Source: CAYFQV01 sp964413635 (lineage in GTDB: Bacteria; Spirochaetota; Spirochaetia; DSM-27196; PWMO01). Taken from it: a stretch of 33,214 bases of DNA. Below, in pieces: positions 16,256-23,709 of this stretch; position 1 is the first letter of the stretch, and each line of letters starts with the position of its first letter. The stretch lies in contig CAYPTH010000021.1 in assembly GCA_964413635.1 (NCBI GenBank), positions 1-33,214 on the forward strand. The letters are read 5' to 3'. Both the position numbers and the translations under genes were made by a program. The notes below the pieces were generated by a model, which made no database searches, was not told the origin of the DNA, and worked only from the letters and a program-made list of their open reading frames with translations.

Positions 16256-16285
16256 CGGCCGTCGCATGAAGCGGCGGCCGTTTTT
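16256..16285 (+). terminator. Rho-independent terminator after DoxX
   Basis: A 10-base-pair stem, CGGCCGTCGC paired with GCGGCGGCCG (one G-U pair), with a 5-base loop ATGAA, followed at once by TTTTT. It lies 31 bases after the DoxX stop and just before the end of the convergent truC gene. Confidence 0.85.
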
Positions 16286-16298
16286 GTCCCCGGGACGC

Positions 16299-17039
16299 TC
16301 AGTGTACGTCCACTTCCGGCCCGCCGCGGAGGTCGGCCGGTACGGATAGCTGAAGATCCTCGAGAATCGGCATCCACTCTTCCGGGAGACCAACGCGGGC
16401 AAAGACCTTTGCCGTCCGTGACGGGTTCTCGAAACGAAGCTCGGCGGCCCGGAGAAAGATCATGCGACTGCCGTAGTGGTCGCGGAAAAACCGGTTGTGC
16501 TTGTTGTCACCGTGCTTACGGTCCCCAATGATCGGGTGGGTGGCGCGGTGCAGATGCTTGCGCGCTTGATGAAACCGGCCGGTATGCAGATGGACCTCGA
16601 CCAGGCTATACCACGCCTCGGAATAGCGACCAATGGCCACGTCAATGCTGGTCCTCGAGAGCGGCCGCACCGTTGTCATTGCCGGTACCTGTTGACCGCG
16701 CTCGCCGCTTCGAGGGGAAGTCTCAAGAGGAATATCGATGGTCATGGACTCGTCGACGGAGCCGCGCACAAGGGCGACATAGGTCTTGTCCACCGCACGG
16801 TCCCGGAATTGATCCGAGAGTGCCCGCGCCGCTTCCGCGGTTTTGGCAAAGACCATGAGCCCGGAGACCCCCCGATCGAGTCGATGGACCACGAAGATGC
16901 GCTGCTCGAGCACGCTGCCGAGATAATCCAGGCAGGTAGGAGAACCGGGTTCGTACTTGTTGGGATGAATGAGATAGTCCATTGGCTTCTCGATCAGAAC
17001 CATCTCCTCATCGTCATAGAGAATGCGGGGCTGAATCAC
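16299..17039 (-). CDS. truC: TruC-like tRNA pseudouridine synthase (RluA family)
   Basis: The 246-residue product is an RluA-family pseudouridine synthase. The catalytic motif HRLDRGVSGLMVFAKT carries the nucleophile Asp55. The N-terminal ILYDDEEMVLIEKPMDYLIH and the later HTGRFHQARKHLHRATHPIIGDRKHGD follow E. coli TruC (which makes pseudouridine 65 in tRNA) more closely than RluA or RluC, including the HPIIGD-KHGD-x-x-x-N stretch. There is no S4 domain, as expected for TruC. Target specificity is inferred from similarity and could also be an rRNA site. The start is GTG at 17039 with GAGG 10 bases upstream. The gene is convergent with DoxX across the terminator and divergent from the dehydrogenase gene. 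Confidence 0.85.
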   Translation of the reverse strand: MIQPRILYDDEEMVLIEKPMDYLIHPNKYEPGSPTCLDYLGSVLEQRIFVVHRLDRGVSGLMVFAKTAEAARALSDQFRDRAVDKTYVALVRGSVDESMTIDIPLETSPRSGERGQQVPAMTTVRPLSRTSIDVAIGRYSEAWYSLVEVHLHTGRFHQARKHLHRATHPIIGDRKHGDNKHNRFFRDHYGSRMIFLRAAELRFENPSRTAKVFARVGLPEEWMPILEDLQLSVPADLRGGPEVDVH

Positions 17040-17093
17040 GGCTTGTGGACCTCGAGCTCCTCGATTCGCGACGGCAAATGATGTTCAAGGCTC

Positions 17094-17195
17094 ACTATCG
17101 CTCAGGTGTGCGGCGCCCTGTCAACACCGGGTGTCAACTCGGTGGCAACGCGGCGCGATCGGCGCCTTGACACGGGGCGCGGATTTCCGAAGCAT
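17094..17195. promoter_or_regulatory. Divergent promoter region with three TTGACA boxes
   Basis: The 186-base gap between truC and the dehydrogenase gene holds two perfect TTGACA boxes on the reverse strand (17124-17119 and 17137-17132), 13 bases apart within an imperfect direct repeat (TGTCAACACCGGG / TGTCAACTCGGTG). A third perfect TTGACA lies on the forward strand (17167-17172). GATAGT at 17099-17094 (reverse) could be a -10 for truC. The forward -10 is poor (AAGCAT at 17190-17195). Confidence 0.35.
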
Positions 17196-17225
17196 CGGGG
17201 TAGCAAACGACCGAGGAGCCGCTAC

Positions 17226-18356
17226 ATGCACCAACCGCAGGACGCCCCCGGAACAATCCGCATTCCCGTCGATCAGCTTCGAGCCTTTGTCGAGGAGGTC
17301 TTCACGGCCCTCGGGGTGCCGGGAGAAGACGCCCGGATCTGTCAGGACGTGCTGGTAAGCTCCGATCTTCGCGGGATCGACTCCCACGGCGTCGGCCGCC
17401 TCATCATGTACTACGAGCGGATGCACGAGGGCATTCAACACGCCAAGACGGAACTCGAGATTGTCGGCGACCGCGAAGCGACGGCGACCATTGACGGTCA
17501 CAATGGAATGGGCCACGTCATCTCGTACCGCGCCATGGAGATGGCAATCGAGAAGGCGCGGCGTTACGGCCTCGGCGCGGTTGCGGTCCGCAACTCCACC
17601 CACTACGGCTTTGCCGGGTACTATCCCCTCATGGCTGCGCGGCAGGACATGATGGGACTTACCGTAACCAACGCGCGACCATCGGTTCCCCCCACCTTCG
17701 GCGTCGAACCGCTCCTCGGGACCAATCCCATCACCTTCGCCGCTCCGAGCGACCTCCCCTATCCCTTCATCATTGACGCGGCCACCTCTATTGCCCAGCG
17801 CGGCAAGCTCGAGCACATGGTCCGGCAAGGGAAACCGGCGCCGGAGGGCTGGGCAATCAACCGGCAAGGAGAGCCTCAGACCGAAACTCGGCGGCTCCTC
17901 GACGACCTCTTGAACCGGAGCGCCGCCCTTCTTCCCCTCGGTGGCGCCGACGAAACATTGGGAGGACATAAGGGCTTCGGCTACTCGACAATGGTGGAGA
18001 TCTTGAGCTCCGCCCTGCAAGACGGCTCGTTCATGACCGGCCTCTTAGGCTTCGATGATGAAGGAAACCGGCAACCCTACCACCTCGGCCACTTCTTCCT
18101 TGCTATCGACATTGCTCACTTTGTCGACCCGAGCGTTGCAAAGGCCATTACCGGGAGTATCATGCGCCGGCTTCAGGGAGCGGAACGAATGCCGGGGCAC
18201 AACCGGATTTGGGTGGCCGGTGAGAAGGAATACGAGACCGAGCAGTTCCGCCTTGCCCACGGGATCCCGGCCAACGAGAACCTTCTCAAGAAGCTGCGCG
18301 CAATGCGGGATCACCTAAAGTTGGAAGGCTACGAGGCCTTCGGACCGGCTGAGTAG
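17226..18356 (+). CDS. Ldh2/malate-lactate-ureidoglycolate dehydrogenase family oxidoreductase
   Basis: The 376-residue protein belongs to the NAD(P)H-dependent malate/L-lactate/ureidoglycolate dehydrogenase (YlbC/AllD, Ldh_2) family. Signatures are the N-terminal helix bundle, RGIDSHGVGRL with His54, VRNSTHYGFAGYYPLMAA with the conserved catalytic His of this fold, GVEPLLGTNPITFAAP and GHKGFGYSTMVEILSSAL. These enzymes reduce 2-oxo acids or oxidise 2-hydroxy acids such as malate, sulfolactate or ureidoglycolate; the substrate cannot be read from the sequence, and no clear pathway partner is beside it. The ATG at 17226 follows GAGGAG by 7 bases, and the upstream open frame is non-conserved. 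The protein is slightly long for the family because of its C-terminal extension. Confidence 0.92.
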   Translation: MHQPQDAPGTIRIPVDQLRAFVEEVFTALGVPGEDARICQDVLVSSDLRGIDSHGVGRLIMYYERMHEGIQHAKTELEIVGDREATATIDGHNGMGHVISYRAMEMAIEKARRYGLGAVAVRNSTHYGFAGYYPLMAARQDMMGLTVTNARPSVPPTFGVEPLLGTNPITFAAPSDLPYPFIIDAATSIAQRGKLEHMVRQGKPAPEGWAINRQGEPQTETRRLLDDLLNRSAALLPLGGADETLGGHKGFGYSTMVEILSSALQDGSFMTGLLGFDDEGNRQPYHLGHFFLAIDIAHFVDPSVAKAITGSIMRRLQGAERMPGHNRIWVAGEKEYETEQFRLAHGIPANENLLKKLRAMRDHLKLEGYEAFGPAE

Positions 18357-18406
18357 CCGGCGGTCGTCCGCACGGCCGCGGGCCATCCGCTTCGGCGACG
18401 CGGCTC

Positions 18407-19132
18407 CTACTCTCGTCCTCCGACCAGCCGGAGCAAGAAGAAGAAGATATTCACGAGGTCCAGGTAGACGCGGAGGCCACCGAGAACGCCGAGCTCAGCC
18501 GCCGTGGTCTCGCTTGCGCGGGAAACTGCACCGTCCGAGAGCTCTACGACACGCCGCGTATCGTAGGCCGTGAGCACAACGAAGATCGCAATGGCCACCA
18601 CGGAGACTATCCAGTTCGCTGCGCTACTATCTAGACTCAGGTTGACAATCACGGCAATGGCGAATCCCCCAAGGGCCATGAACAGATAGTGCCGCCATCC
18701 GGAGAGCGTGCCGGAAGTCGTCATGGCGTACACCGCCGTCCCAGCGAACATGGCAGCGGTCATCAGAAAGGCTATCCCGATGTTGGCGCTTGCGTGAACG
18801 GAGAAGATCGCCGCGAACGTCACTCCGGTGAGGAGTGCGTAGCCGAGGTAGCCGATCAGCGCCTCAGAGGGCGGCATACGGTGGATCCGACCCGAGAGGA
18901 AGATCACGAGCAAAAGCTCGGCTACCACGAGACCGGCCAAGACAAACACGTTTCCGCCCAGCGTCTCGCTCAGAGTCTCGCGCGAATGAATATAGCCGGC
19001 TACCACGCCGGAAAGCGCAAGGCCACCGGCCATCCATAGGTACGCGCTCTGCAGCGCACCGCGCTGCGCATCGGAAAGATCCAAGGTCGCAAGACTTGCG
19101 CGCGCTTTCTCACCTAAGCTGCTCAGTGCCAT
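18407..19132 (-). CDS. Bax inhibitor-1 (YccA/YbhL) family membrane protein
   Basis: The 241-residue product has seven hydrophobic segments after a short cytoplasmic start. Family features include LIGYLGYALLTGVTFAAIF, the helix FLMTAAMFAGTAVYAMTT, and the last cytoplasmic loop and helix FVVLTAYDTRRVV, with the paired acidic residues near the end (VYLDLVNIFFFLLRLVGG). Bacterial BI-1 proteins are pH-sensitive calcium-leak channels or, like YccA, modulators of the FtsH protease; which applies here is unknown. An AAGGAG site 8 bases before the ATG fixes the start. An extended -10 promoter lies about 60 bases upstream. It follows the site-2 protease on the same strand after a 128-base gap, and probably has its own promoter. 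Confidence 0.92.
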   Translation of the reverse strand: MALSSLGEKARASLATLDLSDAQRGALQSAYLWMAGGLALSGVVAGYIHSRETLSETLGGNVFVLAGLVVAELLLVIFLSGRIHRMPPSEALIGYLGYALLTGVTFAAIFSVHASANIGIAFLMTAAMFAGTAVYAMTTSGTLSGWRHYLFMALGGFAIAVIVNLSLDSSAANWIVSVVAIAIFVVLTAYDTRRVVELSDGAVSRASETTAAELGVLGGLRVYLDLVNIFFFLLRLVGGRE

Positions 19133-19188
19133 CCGCTGTGCTCCTTCTATTCACCGCAAAGATTCCACGATCTGCCGGAATTCCGTTG

Positions 19189-19216
19189 AGTATATCAGCT
19201 GCTCGCTGTGGCGCAA
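19189..19216 (-). promoter_or_regulatory. Putative extended -10 promoter of the BI-1 gene
   Basis: On the reverse strand, TTGCGC (19216-19211), a 16-base spacer ending in TGA, and TATACT (19194-19189, 5 of 6). The TGn just before the -10 makes it an extended -10 promoter, which compensates for the weak -35. Transcription would start near 19182, giving a leader of about 50 bases. Confidence 0.5.
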
Positions 19217-19229
19217 TTCGGAATCTCTT

Positions 19230-19248
19230 CCGGTGACACTCCGGTGAC
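19230..19248. repeat. Direct repeat CCGGTGAC upstream of the BI-1 promoter
   Basis: CCGGTGAC at 19230-19237 and again at 19241-19248, 11 bases apart, one helical turn. It lies just upstream of the predicted -35 box, where an activator would bind, but it is only 13 bases from the end of the protease gene. Function is not shown. Confidence 0.4.
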
Positions 19249-19260
19249 GCGCAGGCGTCG

Positions 19261-19896
19261 TTAGAGCCCAGCCATTCGGAAGAGCAACTGCAGCAGGGCG
19301 CCGGCGACATTGCCGATTGGAAGCCAATTCCCTCCGAGAATGGTGCCGCCAAGGATGAGCACCAAGAGGAGTATCGCTCCGTAGCGGGTATATATCTGTG
19401 CAAGACGGGGGCGATCCTCAGGTATTGCGACCAGGACGAGGTGCGACCCGTCCAAGGGCGGCAGCGGCAAGAGGTTGAGTACCAGAAGGACCAAATTGAG
19501 GTACACGCCCAGGACGAGGCCGCGACCGAGGAGACCGCTGATCTGCCCACCGCCCTGGACGAAGAGGCGCAGAAGTAATACCAAGAGAACTGCAAGGATC
19601 AGATTCGCCAGTGGCCCTACAAGGGCAACGCCTACCCGATCCCGCCGCGGATGGGAGAAGTTCGCGGGATTGAATTGCACTGGGCGCGCCCAGCCGAAAC
19701 CGACGGTGATGATCAGCAGCAAACCGGTGAGATCAATGTGGCGAAGTGGATTCAGCGTGAGCCGTCCCTGCTCCCTCGGTGTGGGGTCTCCAAGGGCGAC
19801 CGCCAGACGCGCGTGGGCGTACTCGTGGAGCGCAAACCCGAGAAGGATGCTCGGCAAGAAGAGAAGCAGCTCTGTAAAGCTCAGACCAAATAGCAT
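19261..19896 (-). CDS. Site-2 protease family (M50) membrane metalloprotease
   Basis: The 211-residue product is a compact rhomboid-sized M50 peptidase of the YwhC/Rv-type group without a PDZ domain. The zinc motif HEYAH is at 24-28 inside the first membrane segment. It is followed by LNPLRHIDLTGLLLI, FGWARPVQFNPANF, VALVGPLANLILAVLL and, near the end, LPLPPLDGSHLV, whose Asp is the third zinc ligand. All catalytic parts are present, so intramembrane proteolysis is expected; the substrate is unknown and no anti-sigma or sigma gene is in the window. The ATG at 19896 has a GGGGA site. The start lies 33 bases beyond the recognisable chemotaxis-receptor relic. Confidence 0.93.
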   Translation of the reverse strand: MLFGLSFTELLLFLPSILLGFALHEYAHARLAVALGDPTPREQGRLTLNPLRHIDLTGLLLIITVGFGWARPVQFNPANFSHPRRDRVGVALVGPLANLILAVLLVLLLRLFVQGGGQISGLLGRGLVLGVYLNLVLLVLNLLPLPPLDGSHLVLVAIPEDRPRLAQIYTRYGAILLLVLILGGTILGGNWLPIGNVAGALLQLLFRMAGL

Positions 19897-19928
19897 GGCG
19901 TCCCCATTAGACCGTGAAGCCTTCGAAG

Positions 19929-20092
19929 GTGGGCCGCCTCAATGGCGGCGTTCATGGCCAACATGTTCGTCTGCGTCGCGGCGTGGCCATGATGAAGGCT
20001 AACACGCCGCCGGCAACGTTGAGAAACATGAGGGGACGGAATCGTGAGACGTGCATGGCTCGGATGATAGCCATCACGGCGAGGATTTGTCG
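19929..20092 (-). pseudogene. Relic of a methyl-accepting chemotaxis protein
   Basis: Two pieces in different reverse-strand frames lie end to end. At 19979-19929 the translation is ATQTNMLAMNAAIEAAH, the highly conserved hairpin tip of chemoreceptor signalling domains (usually QTNLLALNAAIEAARAGE). At 20092-19979, in another frame, is a hydrophobic stretch (ILAVMAIIRAM, then PLMFLNVAGGVLAFIMA) that could be a membrane-spanning part. In an intact receptor well over a hundred residues would separate these parts, and the signalling domain would continue on both sides. Here nearly all of it is missing. It is therefore a deleted, frameshifted remnant in the 270-base gap between the site-2 protease and the diguanylate cyclase. 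The hairpin is convincing; the membrane piece is less certain. Confidence 0.65.
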
Positions 20093-20121
20093 AGGGAGGC
20101 GGCGCCGGCAGGCTCCCGGGA

Positions 20122-20151
20122 TGGCCAAACGGCGCGCTGGAAGGGTATATT
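20122..20151 (+). promoter_or_regulatory. Putative promoter of the diguanylate cyclase operon
   Basis: TGGCCA (20122-20127, 4 of 6), an 18-base spacer and TATATT (20146-20151, 5 of 6), followed by the AGGAGAG ribosome site and the ATG at 20167. The leader would be under 15 bases. It would drive the cyclase, tetR and kinase genes together. Confidence 0.35.
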
Positions 20152-20166
20152 CCCCCAGGAGAGCGC

Positions 20167-21624
20167 ATGGCACGTGAGAGCTTGTTTCGCTCGGATACCA
20201 CACCCATTCTCGCCCAGCTAGGTTTTTTCGAGTCCGACTACGCCGGCTCCGCCGGTTTCTCCAGTGAGTTTTGGAATCGTCTCGGCTTTTCTAATCCCAA
20301 CGAGTCCAAGCGCAACTGGCTCGACTACGTGCACCCCGAGGATCGCCCAGGGGTGAGGGCGGCTGCTGAGCGCGCCTTTTCCGGCGAAACGGACCGCTTT
20401 GAGGAGGAGTTTCGCCTTGTAGCACCGTCGGGTGAGACCTATTGGATTCTCTCCAAGGGCTACGTCGTGGAGCGAGACGAGACCGGGAGGGCAACCCGAT
20501 ACCTCGGCTTGGACGTAGACATCAATACGCAGAAAGCTCTGGAAAATTTCTACCAGTCGGCGATGGAAGAGGCGCAGCGGAAGGCGCGGGAATCCGAGGC
20601 GCTGCGTCAGGCCGGCGCCATCATTGCGAGCTCCCTCGAAATCCACCACACGGTCAATCTCATTCTCGAACAGGCCCACAACGTCATTCCCTACTCGTCG
20701 GCAGCGGTGTGTCGGAAACAGCGCTCACACGTCGAGGTCATCGGTAAAGCCGGCGTGCCCGACACCCTTTTGGAAGATGGACAGGTCATATCCTTCGAAT
20801 CTCTCGGAAGCGCCTGGGAACAGATAGAAGAGCGGGAAGCTGTGTATATTCCGGACATTCGGTCCGCAAGCCATCCCTTCCTGAACGAACTCGGCATCCG
20901 CCGGGGAAGTCTCATTGCCATGCCGTTGGTTGCCCGCGCACACACGACCGGCGTGCTTGCGTTCTTTGATGAGAGGAGGGATGCGTTTTCCCGAGATCCA
21001 AAACGCTTGGCCCTCGCCTTCGCCGACCACGTCTCGGTCGCACTACACAACGCCGAGCTCTTCGAGGAGCTGCGGCTGAAGGCGGAAACGGATTCCTTGA
21101 CCGGTACGGCAACGCGCCGTGCCTTTTTCAATTCCGGGGACGCCATATGCCTCCGTGCGTCAAGGGAAGGGCAAAACGTGAGCCTTCTCATGATCGATTT
21201 CGATCACTTCAAGGAAATAAACGACACCTTTGGCCACCAAGAAGGCGACCGAATCCTCCAGGAGGCTTCCAAGATCATTGCAGATTCCGTCAGGGGCCCG
21301 GATCTCGTTGGGCGCTACGGTGGCGAGGAGTTTGCGGTCATCCTCCGCGGCGAAGGGCTGGAAGCCGCCAGACATGTTGCGGAGCGAATCCGGAGTCACC
21401 TGTCGGGGATATCCGTCGGCACCGCATCGCGGCCGCACGGGCCGCTGACCGCAAGTATCGGGATTGCGGAGTTGCAGACCCACCACACCGGCAGCATTGA
21501 CGGACTCGTGAGCCTCGCCGACATTGCACTGTACCGGGCGAAAAGCAGCGGCCGTGACGCCGTTGTGGTATACGATCCCGCCTGGGGCACCGAGCCGCCC
21601 ATGCACGCGGCGGGTGATAGCTAA
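20167..21624 (+). CDS. Diguanylate cyclase with PAS and GAF sensor domains
   Basis: The 485-residue soluble protein has three parts. A PAS fold covers about residues 10-122 (WLDYVHPEDR, EFRLVAPSGETYWILSKG), a GAF domain about 150-297 (IPYSSAAVC, GSLIAMPLVARAHTTGVLAFF) and a GGDEF domain about 305-475. The active site is intact: DFDHFKEINDTFGHQEGD supplies the metal-binding Asp, and the signature reads GGEEF (385-389). An inhibitory I-site RGPD (376-379) lies five residues before it, so product feedback by c-di-GMP is likely. The usual DxLTGLxNRR start is altered to DSLTGTATRR. It makes cyclic di-GMP from two GTP in response to ligand, redox or light inputs that cannot be named here. The ATG has a good AGGAGAG site. 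The next gene follows by 35 bases in the same direction. Confidence 0.94.
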   Translation: MARESLFRSDTTPILAQLGFFESDYAGSAGFSSEFWNRLGFSNPNESKRNWLDYVHPEDRPGVRAAAERAFSGETDRFEEEFRLVAPSGETYWILSKGYVVERDETGRATRYLGLDVDINTQKALENFYQSAMEEAQRKARESEALRQAGAIIASSLEIHHTVNLILEQAHNVIPYSSAAVCRKQRSHVEVIGKAGVPDTLLEDGQVISFESLGSAWEQIEEREAVYIPDIRSASHPFLNELGIRRGSLIAMPLVARAHTTGVLAFFDERRDAFSRDPKRLALAFADHVSVALHNAELFEELRLKAETDSLTGTATRRAFFNSGDAICLRASREGQNVSLLMIDFDHFKEINDTFGHQEGDRILQEASKIIADSVRGPDLVGRYGGEEFAVILRGEGLEAARHVAERIRSHLSGISVGTASRPHGPLTASIGIAELQTHHTGSIDGLVSLADIALYRAKSSGRDAVVVYDPAWGTEPPMHAAGDS

Positions 21625-21659
21625 GCACGGCGCAGGCAGAAGAACGGAGTACAGCGAAG

Positions 21660-22265
21660 GTGGCAGGCCGCCCAAGATCCTTTGATGAAGACATCGTCAT
21701 GCATCAGATAATGACAACCTTCTGGGATAGAGGTTTCCGTAATACGAGCATAGACGACCTCATGGCGGTTACGAAGCTCAGCCGTGCGAGTCTTTATACC
21801 GCCTTCGGCGACAAGAACGGCATGTTCATGAGGGCGCTCAATCGCTACGTAGCCGGGGACTTTTCCCGGGCGTGGCAGATTCTCGAAAGCGAGGCCCAAG
21901 AACCTTCGCCCGCGGTGCGCCTTGCCGAGTTGATCTCGCACTGGGAAGTGACGCTCATCCGGAGCGAAGGCCGCGGCTGTTTCGCCGTGCAGACGTACAT
22001 TGAGTTCTCCCACCTCGAAGGTCCGATAGCCTCCCGCGTTCAGGCCCTGATCAAGGACCTTCGACGAACGGTCCAGGGCACCCTCGAATCCTACCTTCCC
22101 GGTCACCCGCACGCCGAATACGTCCGAATTGCAGACTACCTCGTCGCAACGCTCTTTGCCATGCACGCAAGCGCTCGGGCTCGCAGCAGGCCGGCGCACA
22201 TCCGAAATCTTGCCGAGATCAATCGACGCGTCATTTCCTCCCTGGACCGCATCATTGAGTTGTGA
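21660..22265 (+). CDS. TetR/AcrR family transcriptional regulator
   Basis: The 201-residue product begins at GTG 21660 with AGRPRSFDEDIVMHQIM, then the helix-turn-helix NTSIDDLMAVTKLSRASLYTAFGDKNGMF (quoted in parts: TSIDDLMAVTKLSRASLY, TAFGDK). This is the GRPRxFD and SLYxAFGDK form typical of the ComR-like branch of TetR repressors. The ligand domain includes RSEGRGCFAVQTYIEF, matching the GCL-type motif of that branch. The ligand and target are unknown; it might control its own operon. Its TGA overlaps the GTG of the downstream sensor kinase (GTGA), so a repressor and a kinase are made from one coupled message. Such a combination is unusual, since TetR proteins sense ligands directly. Confidence 0.92.
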   Translation: MAGRPRSFDEDIVMHQIMTTFWDRGFRNTSIDDLMAVTKLSRASLYTAFGDKNGMFMRALNRYVAGDFSRAWQILESEAQEPSPAVRLAELISHWEVTLIRSEGRGCFAVQTYIEFSHLEGPIASRVQALIKDLRRTVQGTLESYLPGHPHAEYVRIADYLVATLFAMHASARARSRPAHIRNLAEINRRVISSLDRIIEL

Positions 22266-23680
22266 TATCGTCCAAAAAATATATTGTGTCTACCGAGTAT
22301 AATCGTCCATGGCTCAGCGATCCGGCTGACGCCTCCGCATTCCAAGCAGCCCTCGCCACACTGCCAATCGCCTACATTCGTATTGCCCGCGACGGTTCCA
22401 TTCAACGCGCCGGCGGGGCGGGACTGAACCGTACCACGGTGAGTCCGGACGGCCTTGCAGGCCGGAACATTGCCGAAATTCTCCCGGCCGACGTGGTACA
22501 GCGTCTGCACCGGACCATTACGGAGGGCCCGCAGAGCTTCAGGACAAGCGGTGGGAACGGCGAGGCGCATTGGCATTTCTCCTACTTCGCGTTCCACCAC
22601 AAAGAGAGCGACGAGATTGTCGGGATTGCCGTCGACGTGACGCATGAGATTGAGGCGCAGGATCGAAGCGAGGCCAAGTTCCGGACGCTCTTTGAGAACG
22701 CCAGCGATGCTATCTTTCTTTTTGAGCTCGATGAAGACCGCATGCCGGCCCGCATTGTCGAGGTAAACGACGTGGCGGTGCGGCGCCTCGGCTACTCAAA
22801 GGAGGAGTTCGCCGGCATGAATCCGGCGGACTTGGATGCCCCTGAGTTCGACATCGACATCCCTGAAAGCATGGAGCAACTCTACGCCAAGGGCAAGGAG
22901 CAATTGGAGTTTCTCCACGTAGCCCGGGACGGCACCCGGGTTCCCGTCGAGGTGAGCTCCCACCTGGTAGCGCTTGACGGCAAGGACTACCTGCTCTCGA
23001 TTGCACGCGACATTACGGAGCGGCAGGAGTACGAGAGGCGGCTCCACGCCTCCCTCCGCGAAAAGGAAGTGCTCCTGCAGGAGATTCACCACCGCGTGAA
23101 GAACAATCTCCAGATCGTCTCGAGCATGCTGAGCTTGGAGGCCGGCAGAGACAATGCCGGGGACAAGGATGCGACTACCGTACTGAGAGAGACCCAAACT
23201 CGAGTTCAAGCAATGGCCTTGGTCCACGAGGTACTGTACAGCGTCGGCTCCTTGGCAGAGGTTGATCTGGGCGACTACCTGCCGCAACTCCTCGACCACG
23301 TCAAAGACATCTTTATGGGTCACAGCGGCATGCGCTACGAGGTGGACTGCGCGCGGTTTGAGGTCTCCATTGAGCAGGCGGTACCCATTGCACTCCTGGT
23401 GAATGAGGCGCTCACGAACACCATGAAACACGGCTACCCCGACGGCCAAGCCGGCACGCTCACCCTGACCCTTCGGCGGGTCGACGACTGTGCCCGCCTC
23501 ACCGTCTCCGACGACGGCGCCGGCTTACCGAAGGGGGTCTCCCTCGAGAGCGACTCGATCGGCATGACCCTTATTCGTGGGCTTGCGGCGCAGCTTCACG
23601 CGACGGCGGAGCTCACGGGAACCCAGGGAACCACCCTGACAGTTGACATTCCGGTGAGGTCCGGATCGGCGGACGCTTGA
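22262..23680 (+). CDS. PAS-PAS sensor histidine kinase, HisKA_2 type
   Basis: The 472-residue soluble kinase has a first PAS-like region (about 25-130), a second PAS domain (about 138-255: FRTLFENASDAIFLFE, then ARDITERQEYERR), and a HisKA_2 dimerisation helix with EIHHRVKNNLQIVSSML. The phospho-acceptor His is at about 276. The ATPase domain has NEALTNTMKH (381-390), DDGAGLP (417-423) and SIGMTLIRGLAAQL. All motifs are complete. This kinase class often works with general-stress or PhyR-like regulators, or with stand-alone receivers; none is in the window. It starts at GTG 22262, overlapping the tetR stop by four bases. It is last in the cyclase-tetR-kinase cluster and faces the tolC-like gene tail to tail, 29 bases away. 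Confidence 0.93.
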   Translation: MISSKKYIVSTEYNRPWLSDPADASAFQAALATLPIAYIRIARDGSIQRAGGAGLNRTTVSPDGLAGRNIAEILPADVVQRLHRTITEGPQSFRTSGGNGEAHWHFSYFAFHHKESDEIVGIAVDVTHEIEAQDRSEAKFRTLFENASDAIFLFELDEDRMPARIVEVNDVAVRRLGYSKEEFAGMNPADLDAPEFDIDIPESMEQLYAKGKEQLEFLHVARDGTRVPVEVSSHLVALDGKDYLLSIARDITERQEYERRLHASLREKEVLLQEIHHRVKNNLQIVSSMLSLEAGRDNAGDKDATTVLRETQTRVQAMALVHEVLYSVGSLAEVDLGDYLPQLLDHVKDIFMGHSGMRYEVDCARFEVSIEQAVPIALLVNEALTNTMKHGYPDGQAGTLTLTLRRVDDCARLTVSDDGAGLPKGVSLESDSIGMTLIRGLAAQLHATAELTGTQGTTLTVDIPVRSGSADA

Positions 23681-23709
23681 CCGGCGGCCCTCGCGCCCGC
23701 ACGCACTCC

